NCBI GenBank assembly: GCA_016234185.1
Contig: JACRHA010000113.1
Span: forward strand, 1 to 40,233
Origin: Nitrospirota bacterium
GTDB taxonomy: Bacteria > Nitrospirota > Nitrospiria > JACRHA01
Reading direction: 5' to 3'
DNA: 40,233 bases
This document shows positions 1-8,030 of this stretch, piece by piece; position 1 is the first letter of the stretch; each line of letters begins with the position of its first letter. Below the pieces are notes generated by a model that was not told where the DNA came from, ran no database searches, and saw only the letters and a list, made by a program, of their open reading frames with translations. Made by a program: the position numbers and the translations under genes.

Positions 1-138
1 ATATAGAGGTCTTCTACAACAGGCAAAGAAGGCAGAAACGGCTGGGGTATCTATCACCTGCTGCCTATGAAAAGCAGTTTTATGAAAAAAGGATCGCGGC
101 ATGAGTCAAATGGTGTCCACTATTGACGGCAGGGGTCA
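1..138 (+). mobile_element. right end of an IS3-family insertion sequence
   Basis: Only the 3' end of the element is in the window. It contains the last codons of an IS3-type transposase, followed by a terminal-repeat-like sequence (GTGTCCACTATTGACGGCAG, then GGGTCA) ending in the CA expected of this family's right end. Immediately after it, the reading frame becomes a recognisable XRE helix-turn-helix, which sets the junction at about base 138. The left end and the target-site duplication lie outside the window, so exact boundaries cannot be verified. Confidence 0.75.
3..104 (+). CDS. IS3-family transposase OrfB, C-terminal end (partial)
   Basis: Frame 3 reads straight in from the window edge and ends at the TGA at 102-104. 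It gives about 33 residues with the tail typical of IS3/IS150-type OrfB integrase domains: FYNRQRRQKRLGYLSPAAYE, followed by a short basic end. In the family this segment follows the last catalytic Glu of the DDE domain and the 'N..R.H..LGY.SP..YE' motif. Catalytic residues are upstream of the window, so activity cannot be judged. It is too short and open-ended to appear in the ORF track. Confidence 0.8.
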   Translation: MEVFYNRQRRQKRLGYLSPAAYEKQFYEKRIAA

Positions 139-443
139 GTCTATCTCAGGGATATATAAACCAGATCGAGAGCGGAAAGAGGCGATTTACCCAAAAGTCG
201 CTGGATCTCATTTCAGATGCCCTGTCGGTTCCTATGATTGAACTGTTCAGAGGGGATGAAGGGGCCCCTTCTATTGAAGTGATTAACAAGCCAATCAAAA
301 GATATAAAAAGCATCCCAACAAGAAAGAGTTTTTAGCATTGCTTGGTGAGCTTCCTGAGCATATTGTAGATCACTACCTTATACTTCTCAGGCTTGAAAA
401 AGAGATATGGGAATCCGATTTATCAAAAAGACCTTCTAAATAA
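139..443 (+). pseudogene. XRE-family HTH regulator, 5'-truncated by the IS3 element
   Basis: Downstream of the IS end the frame encodes LSQGYINQIESGKRRFTQ, the second half of a classic XRE/Cro-C1 HTH (recognition helix plus 'IESGKRR'). It continues through a LISDALSVPMIELF segment and a charged C-terminal tail. The first HTH helix and the native start codon are missing. The TTG at 123 used by the ORF track lies inside the IS end, so the listed 106-residue protein is chimeric. I infer that the IS inserted within the HTH coding region. A chimeric product could be made, but without helix 1 it is unlikely to bind DNA normally. It is convergent with the Uma2 remnant. Confidence 0.7.
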
Positions 444-691
444 TAATCTGGCTAAAGACAATCTGGAAGGCGTTCCCTTATTCGAAGATCTCGCCAAGGG
501 GGATCTGGAGATCGGGCAGCAGGGGTGTGGTAAGGGTGTCCCTGGCTTCATTAGACAATTCCGCTGAACGGATATATCCCTGCTCAGTCATGCGAAAAAC
601 CTTTATTATCTCAAGCTCAGGATCAACTATCCAATACTCCTGCACGCCATAGCGTTCGTAGAGTTTACGCTTTATGACCTCATCGATCTTA

Positions 692-849
692 GGGGAGCGA
701 CCATCCCCCTCCACCGGCAAAGCCGAAGCGAGCATCCGGCTTTGCCGGTGCAAGCGCGGGGTGTGGGGGCATCGGAGGAGCAACTGCACCGCACGGGCCC
801 CCACAGATGATCGTCGCCTCCCCCTCCCTACGCTCGACTCCGCTCGCTG
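692..849. repeat. composite palindromic repeat, copy C (long form)
   Basis: Shares the core CCCCTCCACCGGCAAAGCCG and the end block CGCCTCCCCCTC...CTCGCTG with copies near 5.03 and 31.15 kb. It contains an extra middle part in which an inverted copy (CCGGCTTTGCCGGTG) faces the first core, giving a large hairpin. It interrupts the Uma2 gene. Confidence 0.7.
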
Positions 850-877
850 TTTAGAAGATTCAGAATCCAGACTTTCC

Positions 878-898
878 TCCTGACTCCTGACTCCTGAC
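878..898. repeat. tandem 7-bp repeat, three units of TCCTGAC
   Basis: Three consecutive TCCTGAC units next to the composite repeat inside the Uma2 remnant. No coding role is evident. It probably arose by slippage or belongs to the inserted sequence. Confidence 0.75.
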
Positions 899-957
899 TC
901 CCGCTTTCCTTACGGGTGGTCTCGGAAACTATTTCGACAACGAGATCAGGCGCCCCA

Positions 958-1941
958 TTAGAATAAAGACCCGCGGATGTCCTCCTCCCTCCCCTCTCTT
1001 AAACTTCTAAACTCCTTGATAAGCTCCTTTTCCTTCTCGGAAAGCCCCTTCGGGATCATAATCTGTATCCTGAAATACAGGTCGCCATCCTTCTCCCCAT
1101 CTGATCCGGGAAGGCCCTTTCCCTTTAATCTCAATAATGATCCCGACTGGGTCTCAGGCGAGATCTTGAGTTTTACCTTCCCATTTAGAGCCGGAACAAG
1201 GATATCTGTCCCCAATTGAGCCTCGTAGTCCAAAACTGGGAGGTTACAATAGATGTCATATCCCTCCGGTGTAAAGCACTTATGGGGTTGCAGCCTGACT
1301 GTTAAATAGAGATCGCCCTTCTTCCCCCTTCCCTCTTCGCCCATCCCTGCAAGCCTGATCTTTGAGCCCTCTTTCAACCCCTTCGGTATCGTAACATCGA
1401 TATCCTTTCTCCTTGATACGCGGCCTGTACCGGAACAGCCCCGGCATATGGAGGAGGATGACGTAGTCCCCCTTCCGTTACAGTATTGGCAAACCCCGGA
1501 TACGTTCAGGCCTAACGACTTCTTTGTCCTTCCATATAATTCCTCCAGGGTAAGACGGATCTCCCCTTCGATGTCCGCCCCTCTTCTCTCCCTCTTTGGT
1601 GAACTCCGCCCCCCAAAAAAGGCCTCAAAGAAATCTTCCGGGTCAAAGGACTCTCCGCCCTGCCACTCAAAATCCGGACGGGTATATTGTCTGGCATATT
1701 CCTTGTTCCGGAGTATCTCCTCCCAGTTTGAGCCTAACTGATCATACTTCTTCCTCTTTTCGGGGTCACCAAGAACCTCATTGGCCTCATTTATCTCCTT
1801 AAACCTCTCCTCAGCCTTCTTGTTCCCGGGATTCATGTCAGGGTGATATTTACGCGCAAGCTTCCTGTAGGCGGCCTTGATCCCCTGATCATTAACCCCC
1901 CTATCAACACCCAATGTCTTATAATAGTCCTTAAATTCCAT
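958..1941 (-). CDS. DnaJ-like co-chaperone with a shortened zinc finger
   Basis: J-domain protein of 327 residues that should stimulate an Hsp70 (DnaK) and deliver substrates, cooperating with ClpB in disaggregation. The J domain occupies residues 4-70 with HPD at 33-35. A short F/E-rich linker follows (about 95-112). Next come only two CxxCxGxG-type motifs (C151/C154 and C166/C169) instead of the four of classical DnaJ, then the C-terminal substrate-binding domains (IDVTIPKG onward). Classical DnaJ is about 375 residues and CbpA has no zinc finger, so this is an intermediate type, as often found in HspR-controlled operons. It is the last gene of the operon, 2 nt after clpB. No dnaK or grpE is in the window. 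Confidence 0.9.
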   Translation of the reverse strand: MEFKDYYKTLGVDRGVNDQGIKAAYRKLARKYHPDMNPGNKKAEERFKEINEANEVLGDPEKRKKYDQLGSNWEEILRNKEYARQYTRPDFEWQGGESFDPEDFFEAFFGGRSSPKRERRGADIEGEIRLTLEELYGRTKKSLGLNVSGVCQYCNGRGTTSSSSICRGCSGTGRVSRRKDIDVTIPKGLKEGSKIRLAGMGEEGRGKKGDLYLTVRLQPHKCFTPEGYDIYCNLPVLDYEAQLGTDILVPALNGKVKLKISPETQSGSLLRLKGKGLPGSDGEKDGDLYFRIQIMIPKGLSEKEKELIKEFRSLREGREEDIRGSLF

Positions 1942-1943
1942 GA

Positions 1944-4568
1944 CTAACTGCCGCTCCTATCCTCTTTTTTTGCTGCCTGTTCCACCCTGTTGAAGATGAG
2001 ATTCATCTCCTTCTCGTCAATCTCAATAACATCGCCGATCCTGAACTCACCCTTTAGGATATTCATTGCAATCGGATTTAAGATATCCCTCTGTATAATC
2101 CTCTTCAGGGGTCTTGCCCCGAAGACCGGATCATAACCCTCTTTTGCAAGATAGGCCTTGGCCCTTTCGGTAAGGAAAAGATCGATATGCCTCTCCATTA
2201 GCCTCTCCCTTAATCTCCTCACCTGGATATCGACTATGGCCTTCAACTCCTCCACCCCAAGGGAATGAAAGATAATTATATCATCAATCCTGTTTAAGAA
2301 TTCGGGCCTGAACTCGGCCTTGAGGGCGGCTGTAGCGAGGCTCCTCATCTCAGCCTCGTCCTTCCCTCCCAACTCCTGGATATGTTGACTCCCGATGTTT
2401 GATGTCATGATCACCACACTGTTCTTGAAATCCGCTATCTTGCCTTTTCCATCAGTTAGACGGCCGTCATCCAGCACCTGGAGGAGGATATTGAAGACAT
2501 CATGATGCGCCTTCTCGATCTCATCTAAGAGGATTACCGAGTAGGGTTTCCTCCTGACAGCCTCTGTAAGCTGTCCTCCCTCATCATAACCTACGTATCC
2601 TGGCGGCGCGCCTATCAGTCTTGAAACGGAATGCTTCTCCATATACTCGGACATGTCTATGCTTATCATGGCCTGCTCATCATCAAAGAGGAATTCTGCC
2701 AGCGCCCTTGCAAGCTCTGTCTTGCCGACACCGGTCGGCCCCATAAATATAAACGAACCAAGCGGCCGGTCAGGATCCTGGATCCCGGCCTTTGCCCTTC
2801 TCACCGCATCTGAGATGATAGAGATCGCCTCGTCCTGCCCGACGACCCTCTCCTTAAGCTTCTCTTCCATCCTGACCAGCTTTTCAATCTCTCCTTCGAG
2901 CATCTTTGATACCGGGATTCCTGTCCATTTGGACACCACCTCGGCTATATCCTCCTCATCAACCTCTTCCTTCAGCATCTTTATATCCCCCTGAAGGATC
3001 CGGAGATGCTGATTCTCGGCCTCAATCTGTTTGCCCAGGTCTATCAGCCTGCCATACCTTAACTCTGCGGCCCTTGCAAGATCGCCTTCACGCTCTGCCT
3101 TCTCAGACTCTGCTCTGGCAGTCTCGATCTGCCCTTTAAGCTCCCTTATCTTCTGGATCGCCTCCTTCTCTGCCTGCCACTGCGCCTTCAGTCTCCCCCT
3201 CTCTTCAAGGAGATCAGAGAGCTCCCTCTCTATCTTCTCAAGTCTTGCCTTTGAAGCATCATCCTTCTCCTTTCTTACCGCCTCCCGCTCTATCTCAAGT
3301 TGTCTTATCCTCCTCTCTATCTCATCAAGCTCGGAAGGCATGCTGTCGATCTCCATCCTGAGTTTGGATCCCGCCTCATCTATCAGGTCAATTGCCTTGT
3401 CAGGCATAAACCTGTCGGATATATATCTATGGGATAGGATGGCTGCCGCAACCAGCGCAGTATCCTTTATCCTGACGCCGTGATGCACCTCATACCTCTC
3501 CTTAAGCCCGCGTAGTATGGAGATCGTATCATCCACCGTAGGTTCATCTATTAGTATCGGCTGAAACCTCCTCTCCAAGGCGGCGTCCTTTTCTATGTGT
3601 TTTCTATACTCATCAATGGTAGTAGCTCCTATACACCGGAGCTCACCCCTTGCCAAGGCAGGCTTTAACATATTCGATGCATCAACGGCGCCTTCAGCAG
3701 CGCCTGCACCGACAAGGGTATGAAGCTCATCAATAAACAGGATAATCTCGCCCCCGGCCTCGGTTATCTCCCTTAAAACCGCCTTCAGTCTCTCTTCGAA
3801 TTCACCCCTGTACTTGGCCCCTGCAATCAATGACCCCATATCAAGGGCAATAACCCTCTTACTCTTTAACCCTTCAGGGACATCTCCGTTTACTATCCTC
3901 TGGGCAAGACCCTCTGCGATGGCAGTCTTCCCTACACCTGGTTCCCCGATAATAACCGGATTATTTTTTGTCCTCCGCGACAATACCTGTATAACCCTCC
4001 TGATCTCGCTGTCGCGGCCTATTACAGGGTCCAGCTTGCCTTTTTGTGCAAGCTCTGTAAGGTTGCGGCTGAAACGGCTTAAGGCCTGATACTTCTCCTC
4101 AGGATTCTGGTCGGTTACCCGCTGGCTCCCCCTGATTGAGGCAAGTGCGGTAAGCACCCTCTCCTTGGTTATACCATGTCCCTTAAACAGATTTGCCGCT
4201 GCCCCATCTTCTTCAATGGACGAGAGCAGGAGGTGCTCTGTGCTGACATATTCATCCTTAAGCCTTTCAGCCTCTTTTTCTGCCCTGCCAAAAAGATCCT
4301 TCAGTCTTGGTGATATATATATCTGGCCATTAGACACTGAGGTTGTCACCTGGGGAAATCGCCTTATCTCACCCTCAATGCCTTTTTTTAATGAATTGAT
4401 ATCAGCGCCTAGTTTCTTTAATACGGGAACTATTACCCCGTCTTCCTTGTTTATGAGTGCCAGGACCAGGTGCTCAACATCTACATACTGGTTTTGATGC
4501 TGCTCAGATATCTTCTGCGCATCCTGTACCGCCTCCTGGGCCTTTATGGTCAACCTATCTAATCTCAT
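1944..4568 (-). CDS. clpB: ATP-dependent disaggregase ClpB
   Basis: Hsp100 protein of 874 residues, close to the usual length of about 860. It resolubilises aggregated proteins in the cytoplasm together with the DnaK/DnaJ system. Visible in order: an N domain (residues 1-145, [18 protein letters not shown]), AAA1 with Walker [14 protein letters not shown] near 205 and Walker [15 protein letters not shown], a long Glu/Arg/Lys-rich coiled-coil middle domain (about 410-530) that distinguishes ClpB from ClpA/ClpC, and AAA2 with [17 protein letters not shown] near 605 and [11 protein letters not shown]. The C-terminal D2-small domain ends at about 860. It lies between hspR and the dnaJ-like gene, and is presumably transcribed from the promoter upstream of hsp20 under HspR control. 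Confidence 0.97.
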   Translation of the reverse strand: MRLDRLTIKAQEAVQDAQKISEQHQNQYVDVEHLVLALINKEDGVIVPVLKKLGADINSLKKGIEGEIRRFPQVTTSVSNGQIYISPRLKDLFGRAEKEAERLKDEYVSTEHLLLSSIEEDGAAANLFKGHGITKERVLTALASIRGSQRVTDQNPEEKYQALSRFSRNLTELAQKGKLDPVIGRDSEIRRVIQVLSRRTKNNPVIIGEPGVGKTAIAEGLAQRIVNGDVPEGLKSKRVIALDMGSLIAGAKYRGEFEERLKAVLREITEAGGEIILFIDELHTLVGAGAAEGAVDASNMLKPALARGELRCIGATTIDEYRKHIEKDAALERRFQPILIDEPTVDDTISILRGLKERYEVHHGVRIKDTALVAAAILSHRYISDRFMPDKAIDLIDEAGSKLRMEIDSMPSELDEIERRIRQLEIEREAVRKEKDDASKARLEKIERELSDLLEERGRLKAQWQAEKEAIQKIRELKGQIETARAESEKAEREGDLARAAELRYGRLIDLGKQIEAENQHLRILQGDIKMLKEEVDEEDIAEVVSKWTGIPVSKMLEGEIEKLVRMEEKLKERVVGQDEAISIISDAVRRAKAGIQDPDRPLGSFIFMGPTGVGKTELARALAEFLFDDEQAMISIDMSEYMEKHSVSRLIGAPPGYVGYDEGGQLTEAVRRKPYSVILLDEIEKAHHDVFNILLQVLDDGRLTDGKGKIADFKNSVVIMTSNIGSQHIQELGGKDEAEMRSLATAALKAEFRPEFLNRIDDIIIFHSLGVEELKAIVDIQVRRLRERLMERHIDLFLTERAKAYLAKEGYDPVFGARPLKRIIQRDILNPIAMNILKGEFRIGDVIEIDEKEMNLIFNRVEQAAKKEDRSGS

Positions 4569-4597
4569 CGACCCTCCGTTGCTATGGTATTATATAC

Positions 4598-5002
4598 CTA
4601 TCCCTTCTCTATCTTTATCTTCATAACCTTACTTTCACGTTTCTTAGCTACATCCCCCTCTGTTGCAGGCGCTACCATTCCGGCCCTAATCACCATCTCT
4701 CTTTCCATCTCATGCATCAACCGATCTACCGTCTCCCCCATATCGATACTTATCTGCATAAACCTCCTCCTCACACCCACTATAAGTTCCACTCCCGCCA
4801 GGTTAACTCCAACCTCCCTTGTGAGATGCATAATAGTCCTCACATCTTCTATGTCCCTCTGGGAGTAAAGACGGGTGTTGCCTTCTGTCCTGGAGGGTGA
4901 GATTAATCCCTCTCTTTCATAGAGCCTTAGGGTTTGGGGATGCACCCCAAGGAGACGGGCTGCCACACCGATCGTAAATAATGGTTTGTCTTTTTCATCC
5001 AT
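4598..5002 (-). CDS. hspR: HspR-type MerR-family heat-shock repressor
   Basis: MerR-like DNA-binding protein. The HTH reads IGVAARLLGVHPQTLRLYEREGLISPSRTEG and is followed by the RLYSQRDIEDVR wing and a helical region, the arrangement of HspR. HspR proteins bind HAIR operators upstream of heat-shock operons, usually with DnaK as co-repressor. I chose the ATG at 5002 because the family normally begins MDxDKPLYTI. However, the frame stays open upstream to a TTG at 5119 that overlaps the end of hsp20. The intervening 39 codons come largely from an inserted palindromic repeat. No good Shine-Dalgarno site precedes 5002 or the ATG at 5008, so an extended form cannot be excluded. It sits between hsp20 and clpB, and autoregulation of the operon is likely. 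Confidence 0.88.
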   Translation of the reverse strand: MDEKDKPLFTIGVAARLLGVHPQTLRLYEREGLISPSRTEGNTRLYSQRDIEDVRTIMHLTREVGVNLAGVELIVGVRRRFMQISIDMGETVDRLMHEMEREMVIRAGMVAPATEGDVAKKRESKVMKIKIEKG

Positions 5003-5029
5003 AGCCATGCCCAAACTTGCTATTTTTAA

Positions 5030-5100
5030 GGGGCTTGCGTCGCCCCCTCCACCGGCAAAGCCGGATGGAGCCTCCCCCTCAACGCTCGCCTTGCTCGCTG
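5030..5100. repeat. composite palindromic repeat, copy A (short form)
   Basis: About 71 bp starting GGGGCTTGCG, with the hairpin core CCGGCAAAGCCGG and ending CGCTCGCCTTGCTCGCTG. It is nearly identical to copy B at 31150 apart from a 32-bp block missing here. It fills the gap between the hsp20 stop and the hspR start. On the minus strand it is open and would encode ASKASVEGEAPSGFAGGGG. Confidence 0.8.
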
Positions 5101-5105
5101 GGTAC

Positions 5106-5561
5106 CTACCTGCTTTCAACAGGTATCTGTTTTGGCTTCAGGTTTTCGACCTTTGGAAGTTTCACCTCAAGGATACCGTCCTTCAGCTTCGCATTGATCT
5201 TTGCCTGATCTACAGAGCCGGGAAGAGTAAATGACCTATGAAAACTTCCATAGGATCGTTCTACCTTATGATAATTTTCTTTTTTTGTATCCTTTTCAAA
5301 TCTCCGCTCCCCCCTCAGAGAAAGCATATTATCAGCAATCTCGAGATTAACATCGGATAGGTCGATACCTGGCAATTCTACCTTGATAACAATATCCTTG
5401 TCTGTCTCAAGGATGTCTACTGCAGGATACCATGTCCCTGTCGGGATTTCGGCCCCTTTGCCGGCATGCGGGGAGACCGAATCCTCAAAAAGCTTATTCA
5501 TCTTCTCCTGAAGTGAAAGGAGGTCCATAAAGGGCTCCCATCTCATCGTATTTATATTCAT
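5106..5561 (-). CDS. small heat-shock protein, Hsp20/alpha-crystallin family
   Basis: ATP-independent holdase of 151 residues that binds unfolding proteins and hands them to ClpB/DnaK. After a short N-terminal arm (MRWEPFMDLLSLQEKMNKLFED), the alpha-crystallin domain spans about residues 38-140. Conserved strands include YPAVDILETDKDIVIKVELP, LSLRGERRFE, and the hallmark GSFHRSFTLPGSVD with GILEVKLPK. The C-terminal tail carries KQIPVE, matching the family's I-x-I/V oligomerisation motif. Start ATG at 5561 is preceded by GGAGGAG. It is the first gene of the hsp20-hspR-clpB-dnaJ operon, directly behind a sigma-70-type promoter with an overlapping inverted repeat. Confidence 0.95.
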   Translation of the reverse strand: MNINTMRWEPFMDLLSLQEKMNKLFEDSVSPHAGKGAEIPTGTWYPAVDILETDKDIVIKVELPGIDLSDVNLEIADNMLSLRGERRFEKDTKKENYHKVERSYGSFHRSFTLPGSVDQAKINAKLKDGILEVKLPKVENLKPKQIPVESR

Positions 5562-5589
5562 AGCTCCTCCTTCATTATAGTTAATATAA

Positions 5590-5637
5590 CTTATCTTATG
5601 TTGATAAGAGTATAAAATATGATAGTAATGTTGTCAA
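5590..5637 (-). promoter_or_regulatory. heat-shock operon promoter with HAIR-like inverted repeat
   Basis: On the minus strand, TTGACA (5632-5637) and TATACT (5609-5614) are separated by 17 bp. Immediately downstream of the -10, over the expected start site, lies CTTATC-N7-GATAAG (5590-5608). HspR HAIR operators are CTTGAGT-N7-ACTCAAG, so the spacing and the CTT/AAG ends match while the inner bases differ. Position and the hspR gene in the same operon suggest it is the HspR operator. Confidence 0.72.
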
Positions 5638-5845
5638 GTTTTGGCAAAAAGACTTGTAATGGGATTATTTTCTTTCAATCAGTAGGGATATTATGTTATT
5701 TTTTGATAATTATGATATTGGCAAGACCGAAAGGTAGATCCAACTGAAGACCGATCCTGCAACAGGTTCCTCATTTCACGTCGTCTTAATAAAACCTTCA
5801 AAGTATGACGATGACGGCTATGTCATACGCTGGCTTAGATCGTCA

Positions 5846-7441
5846 GTGCCAAGCAACAGTCTGGCCTGTCTCTACACACTGACAGAAGACGTAGGATCCT
5901 CACACCTGATAGGAGAGGATTGCGAAATCTATATTGATGCCTACGACGAGTCCAACTCCCGGATCCCCGTGCGGAAGATCATACATATGATAAAAAAGGC
6001 CAACGGCAAAGGGGTTGTATGCCTTGTTGGGGTACAGACCAATCAATTTCCAAGGGCAATGGATTTAGCCAGGGTCTTCAGGAGAGAAGGGATCAGGACA
6101 TTAATAGGGGGATTCCATGTAAGCGGATGTGTATCCATGCTGCCTGATTTGCCTGCGGAACTTAAGGATGCCATATCAGAGGGGATTACCCTTGTCGCAG
6201 GAGAGATAGAGGGAAGGTGGGGTCGTATCCTGATGGATGCCTATTTGGGAAAACTTGCCCCTCTCTATAACCTGCTTGATGAAAAGCCACCTCTTAAAGG
6301 GTCTCCTCCGCCTATTATGCCAACGGAACTAATAAGGCGGTACGTAGGTAAGCTGACCACCATAGATGCCGGACGGGGCTGCCCATTTGAGTGCAGTTTC
6401 TGTACTGTAATCAATGTCCAGGGTAGAAAATCCAGGGGCCGCACAGCGGATGAGGTCGAGAGTGCAATAAGAGAGAATTTTAAACATGGGATAAAGCAAT
6501 ATTTTATCACTGACGATAATTTCTCAAGACATCGTGATTGGGAGGAGATCTTGGACAGGATTATCCTCCTCCGGGAGAAGGAAAGAATTGGGATAAGGTT
6601 TATTATCCAGGTTGATACAGCCTGCCACCGGATACCCCGTTTCATAGAAAAGGCGGCGAAGGCCGGCTGCAGTAAGGTATTCATCGGACTTGAGAATATA
6701 AATCCTGAGAGCCTTAAGGGAACAGGTAAAAAACAGAACAACATAGAACACTACAAAGAGATGCTGATGGCATGGAGGAGGGCCGGCGTTATCACCTGTG
6801 CTGGATATATCATCGGCTTCCCTGATGACACCTATGAGTCTTTTATGAAGGACCTCGAAGTAATCAAGCATGAACTTCCACTTGACCTCATGGAGTTCTT
6901 TATCCTTACGCCTCTGCCCGGATCTGAAGACCATAGGCGTCTTTATGTTGACAGGGTATGGATGGATCCTGATCTCAACAGATATGATACCGAACATGCC
7001 ATCGTCCGCCATAAGAAGATGTCCGAAGAGGAATGGCTAAGGGCCTATCACTCTGCCTGGGAATCCTTCTACAGCCCTGAACATATAGAGACTATCTTCA
7101 GGCGGGCAGGCGCCTCTCACCGGAGCCTGGGCAAACTGACAGGCCAGGTACTCTGGTTTTATGGAAGCGTCAAATATGAAGGAGTACATCCCCTTCAGGC
7201 CGGGATATTAAGGATGAAAGACAGAAGGTCCAGGCGGCCCGGCCTCCCCCTGGAAAATCCGCTCATCTTCTATCCAAGACAGCTTTGGGAGCTTATCAGG
7301 TGTGCTTATTCCATGGCCGGTCTCGCCTGGAGACTCCATAAGATAAGAAAGCGCGTCCAGGAGTCACCTGACTACCGCAGTTACACCGATGCCGCCATGG
7401 AACCAGCCTTATCCTCCAGGGAAGCAGAAGGCATGTCTTGA
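5846..7441 (+). CDS. B12-binding-domain radical SAM protein, function unknown
   Basis: At least 531 residues. The N-terminal part resembles a cobalamin-binding Rossmann domain (about 1-150, ending in the GEIEGRWGRIL region). The radical SAM barrel follows, with the cluster motif GRGCPFECSFC (C-x3-C-x2-C) near residue 180, then GLENINPESLKGTGKKQNN and IIGFPDDTYESFMKDLE. A basic C-terminal extension of about 130 residues completes the protein. The family includes methylases and lipid- or cofactor-modifying enzymes, and the substrate cannot be told. The GTG at 5846 is the first standard start. However, the in-frame sequence upstream (HVVLIKPSKYDDDGYVIRW) is typical N-terminal coding sequence of this family, so the true protein very likely begins upstream, possibly at the CTG at 5744 behind AAGGTAG. 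No operon partner is evident. Confidence 0.82.
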   Translation: MPSNSLACLYTLTEDVGSSHLIGEDCEIYIDAYDESNSRIPVRKIIHMIKKANGKGVVCLVGVQTNQFPRAMDLARVFRREGIRTLIGGFHVSGCVSMLPDLPAELKDAISEGITLVAGEIEGRWGRILMDAYLGKLAPLYNLLDEKPPLKGSPPPIMPTELIRRYVGKLTTIDAGRGCPFECSFCTVINVQGRKSRGRTADEVESAIRENFKHGIKQYFITDDNFSRHRDWEEILDRIILLREKERIGIRFIIQVDTACHRIPRFIEKAAKAGCSKVFIGLENINPESLKGTGKKQNNIEHYKEMLMAWRRAGVITCAGYIIGFPDDTYESFMKDLEVIKHELPLDLMEFFILTPLPGSEDHRRLYVDRVWMDPDLNRYDTEHAIVRHKKMSEEEWLRAYHSAWESFYSPEHIETIFRRAGASHRSLGKLTGQVLWFYGSVKYEGVHPLQAGILRMKDRRSRRPGLPLENPLIFYPRQLWELIRCAYSMAGLAWRLHKIRKRVQESPDYRSYTDAAMEPALSSREAEGMS

Positions 7442-7644
7442 GAATTGGGGAATTTATATTTTAATTATCCCTAATTGATATTCCCACCAATGGATGTCGG
7501 TTGAGAGGATTTCTCAGCCATTCTTTTTCTATGGCGGTATTTATAAACTTGTTTGTTTAAACCTAAAAACATTAGTTATCCATTGCTTGGAAGCGTTAAT
7601 TGTAGGATATTACTGCGATTAACCTGAAAAGGAGGGTTCACCCA

Positions 7645-8030
7645 ATGAGTGAACTGAAAAAATCGTTTGGGACAGAGGAAGAGGCCCGGATTGTTGTGGA
7701 CACCTTCGGAGGCCGGGTGCATGTAGAGTGGGATCCCTCCGCGGTGCGCCCTTGGGCAGATGGATGAATCCAAGGGGATTAAGTATGCCGTGGGAAAGCA
7801 GACACGCCGCCAGGGTCAGACCACCGTGACCATGACCAGCACCCACTAAAAAGACGGATAAAATTCAGCAGGCGCTCAAACAGGTAACCTGTTTTCTTAA
7901 GACTCTGAAAACGACTGCGGAGCAGTTGACCCAACCCTCTCGCTGGCGCCTCATCTTAAGCCGCGCATTTCGCCAATTGCTGAAAGGAAAGCCCCTTTCT
8001 TCACCCGCACTGCTTCCTCATTTCACGTGA
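7645..8030 (+). pseudogene. decayed DDE transposase, internal deletion and two frameshifts
   Basis: Begins with a good start (GGAGGG then ATG) and encodes EEARIVVDTFGGRVHVEWDP, the N-terminus of a known IS transposase group. After a frameshift it continues as LGQM and then jumps to QTRRQGQTTVTMTSTH. After a second frameshift it ends LKTTAEQLTQPSRWRLILSR...LLPHFT, the C-terminus of the same type of protein. The catalytic middle (several hundred codons in intact relatives) is deleted. I recognise it as an IS4-superfamily-like transposase but cannot assign the exact family. No clear terminal inverted repeats were found. Confidence 0.68.

Larger units (their letters stand above)
478..959 (-). pseudogene. 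Uma2-family (DUF820) endonuclease-like gene, interrupted
   Basis: Two separated pieces of a Uma2 protein lie on the minus strand. At about 905-959 the frame GAPDLVVEIVSETTRK matches the conserved core strand of the family. At about 478-690 the frame KRKLYERYGVQEYWIVDPE and its C-terminal tail match the end of the family. Between them sit a composite palindromic repeat and a 7-bp tandem repeat, and the two pieces are in different frames. The 5' part of the gene is also gone: the first piece abuts the stop codon of the dnaJ-like gene. Uma2 proteins have a PD-(D/E)XK nuclease fold and are common in multicopy families of unclear role. This copy should be non-functional. The N-terminal half of the 108-residue ORF in the track is repeat-derived, not Uma2. 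Confidence 0.7.

Noticed and set aside
5767-5781. 15-bp match TTCCTCATTTCACGT between the region upstream of the radical SAM gene and the end of the decayed transposase (8014)
   Set aside because: A match of this length is about what chance predicts in 40 kb, and the flanks do not align.
6265-7012. ORFs 6265-6744 and 6524-7012 on the minus strand
   Set aside because: Both are antisense shadows of the radical SAM gene, whose motifs are clear on the plus strand.
7576-7846. ORFs 7576-7773 and 7619-7846 on the minus strand
   Set aside because: They are antisense to the recognisable transposase remnant and resemble no protein.
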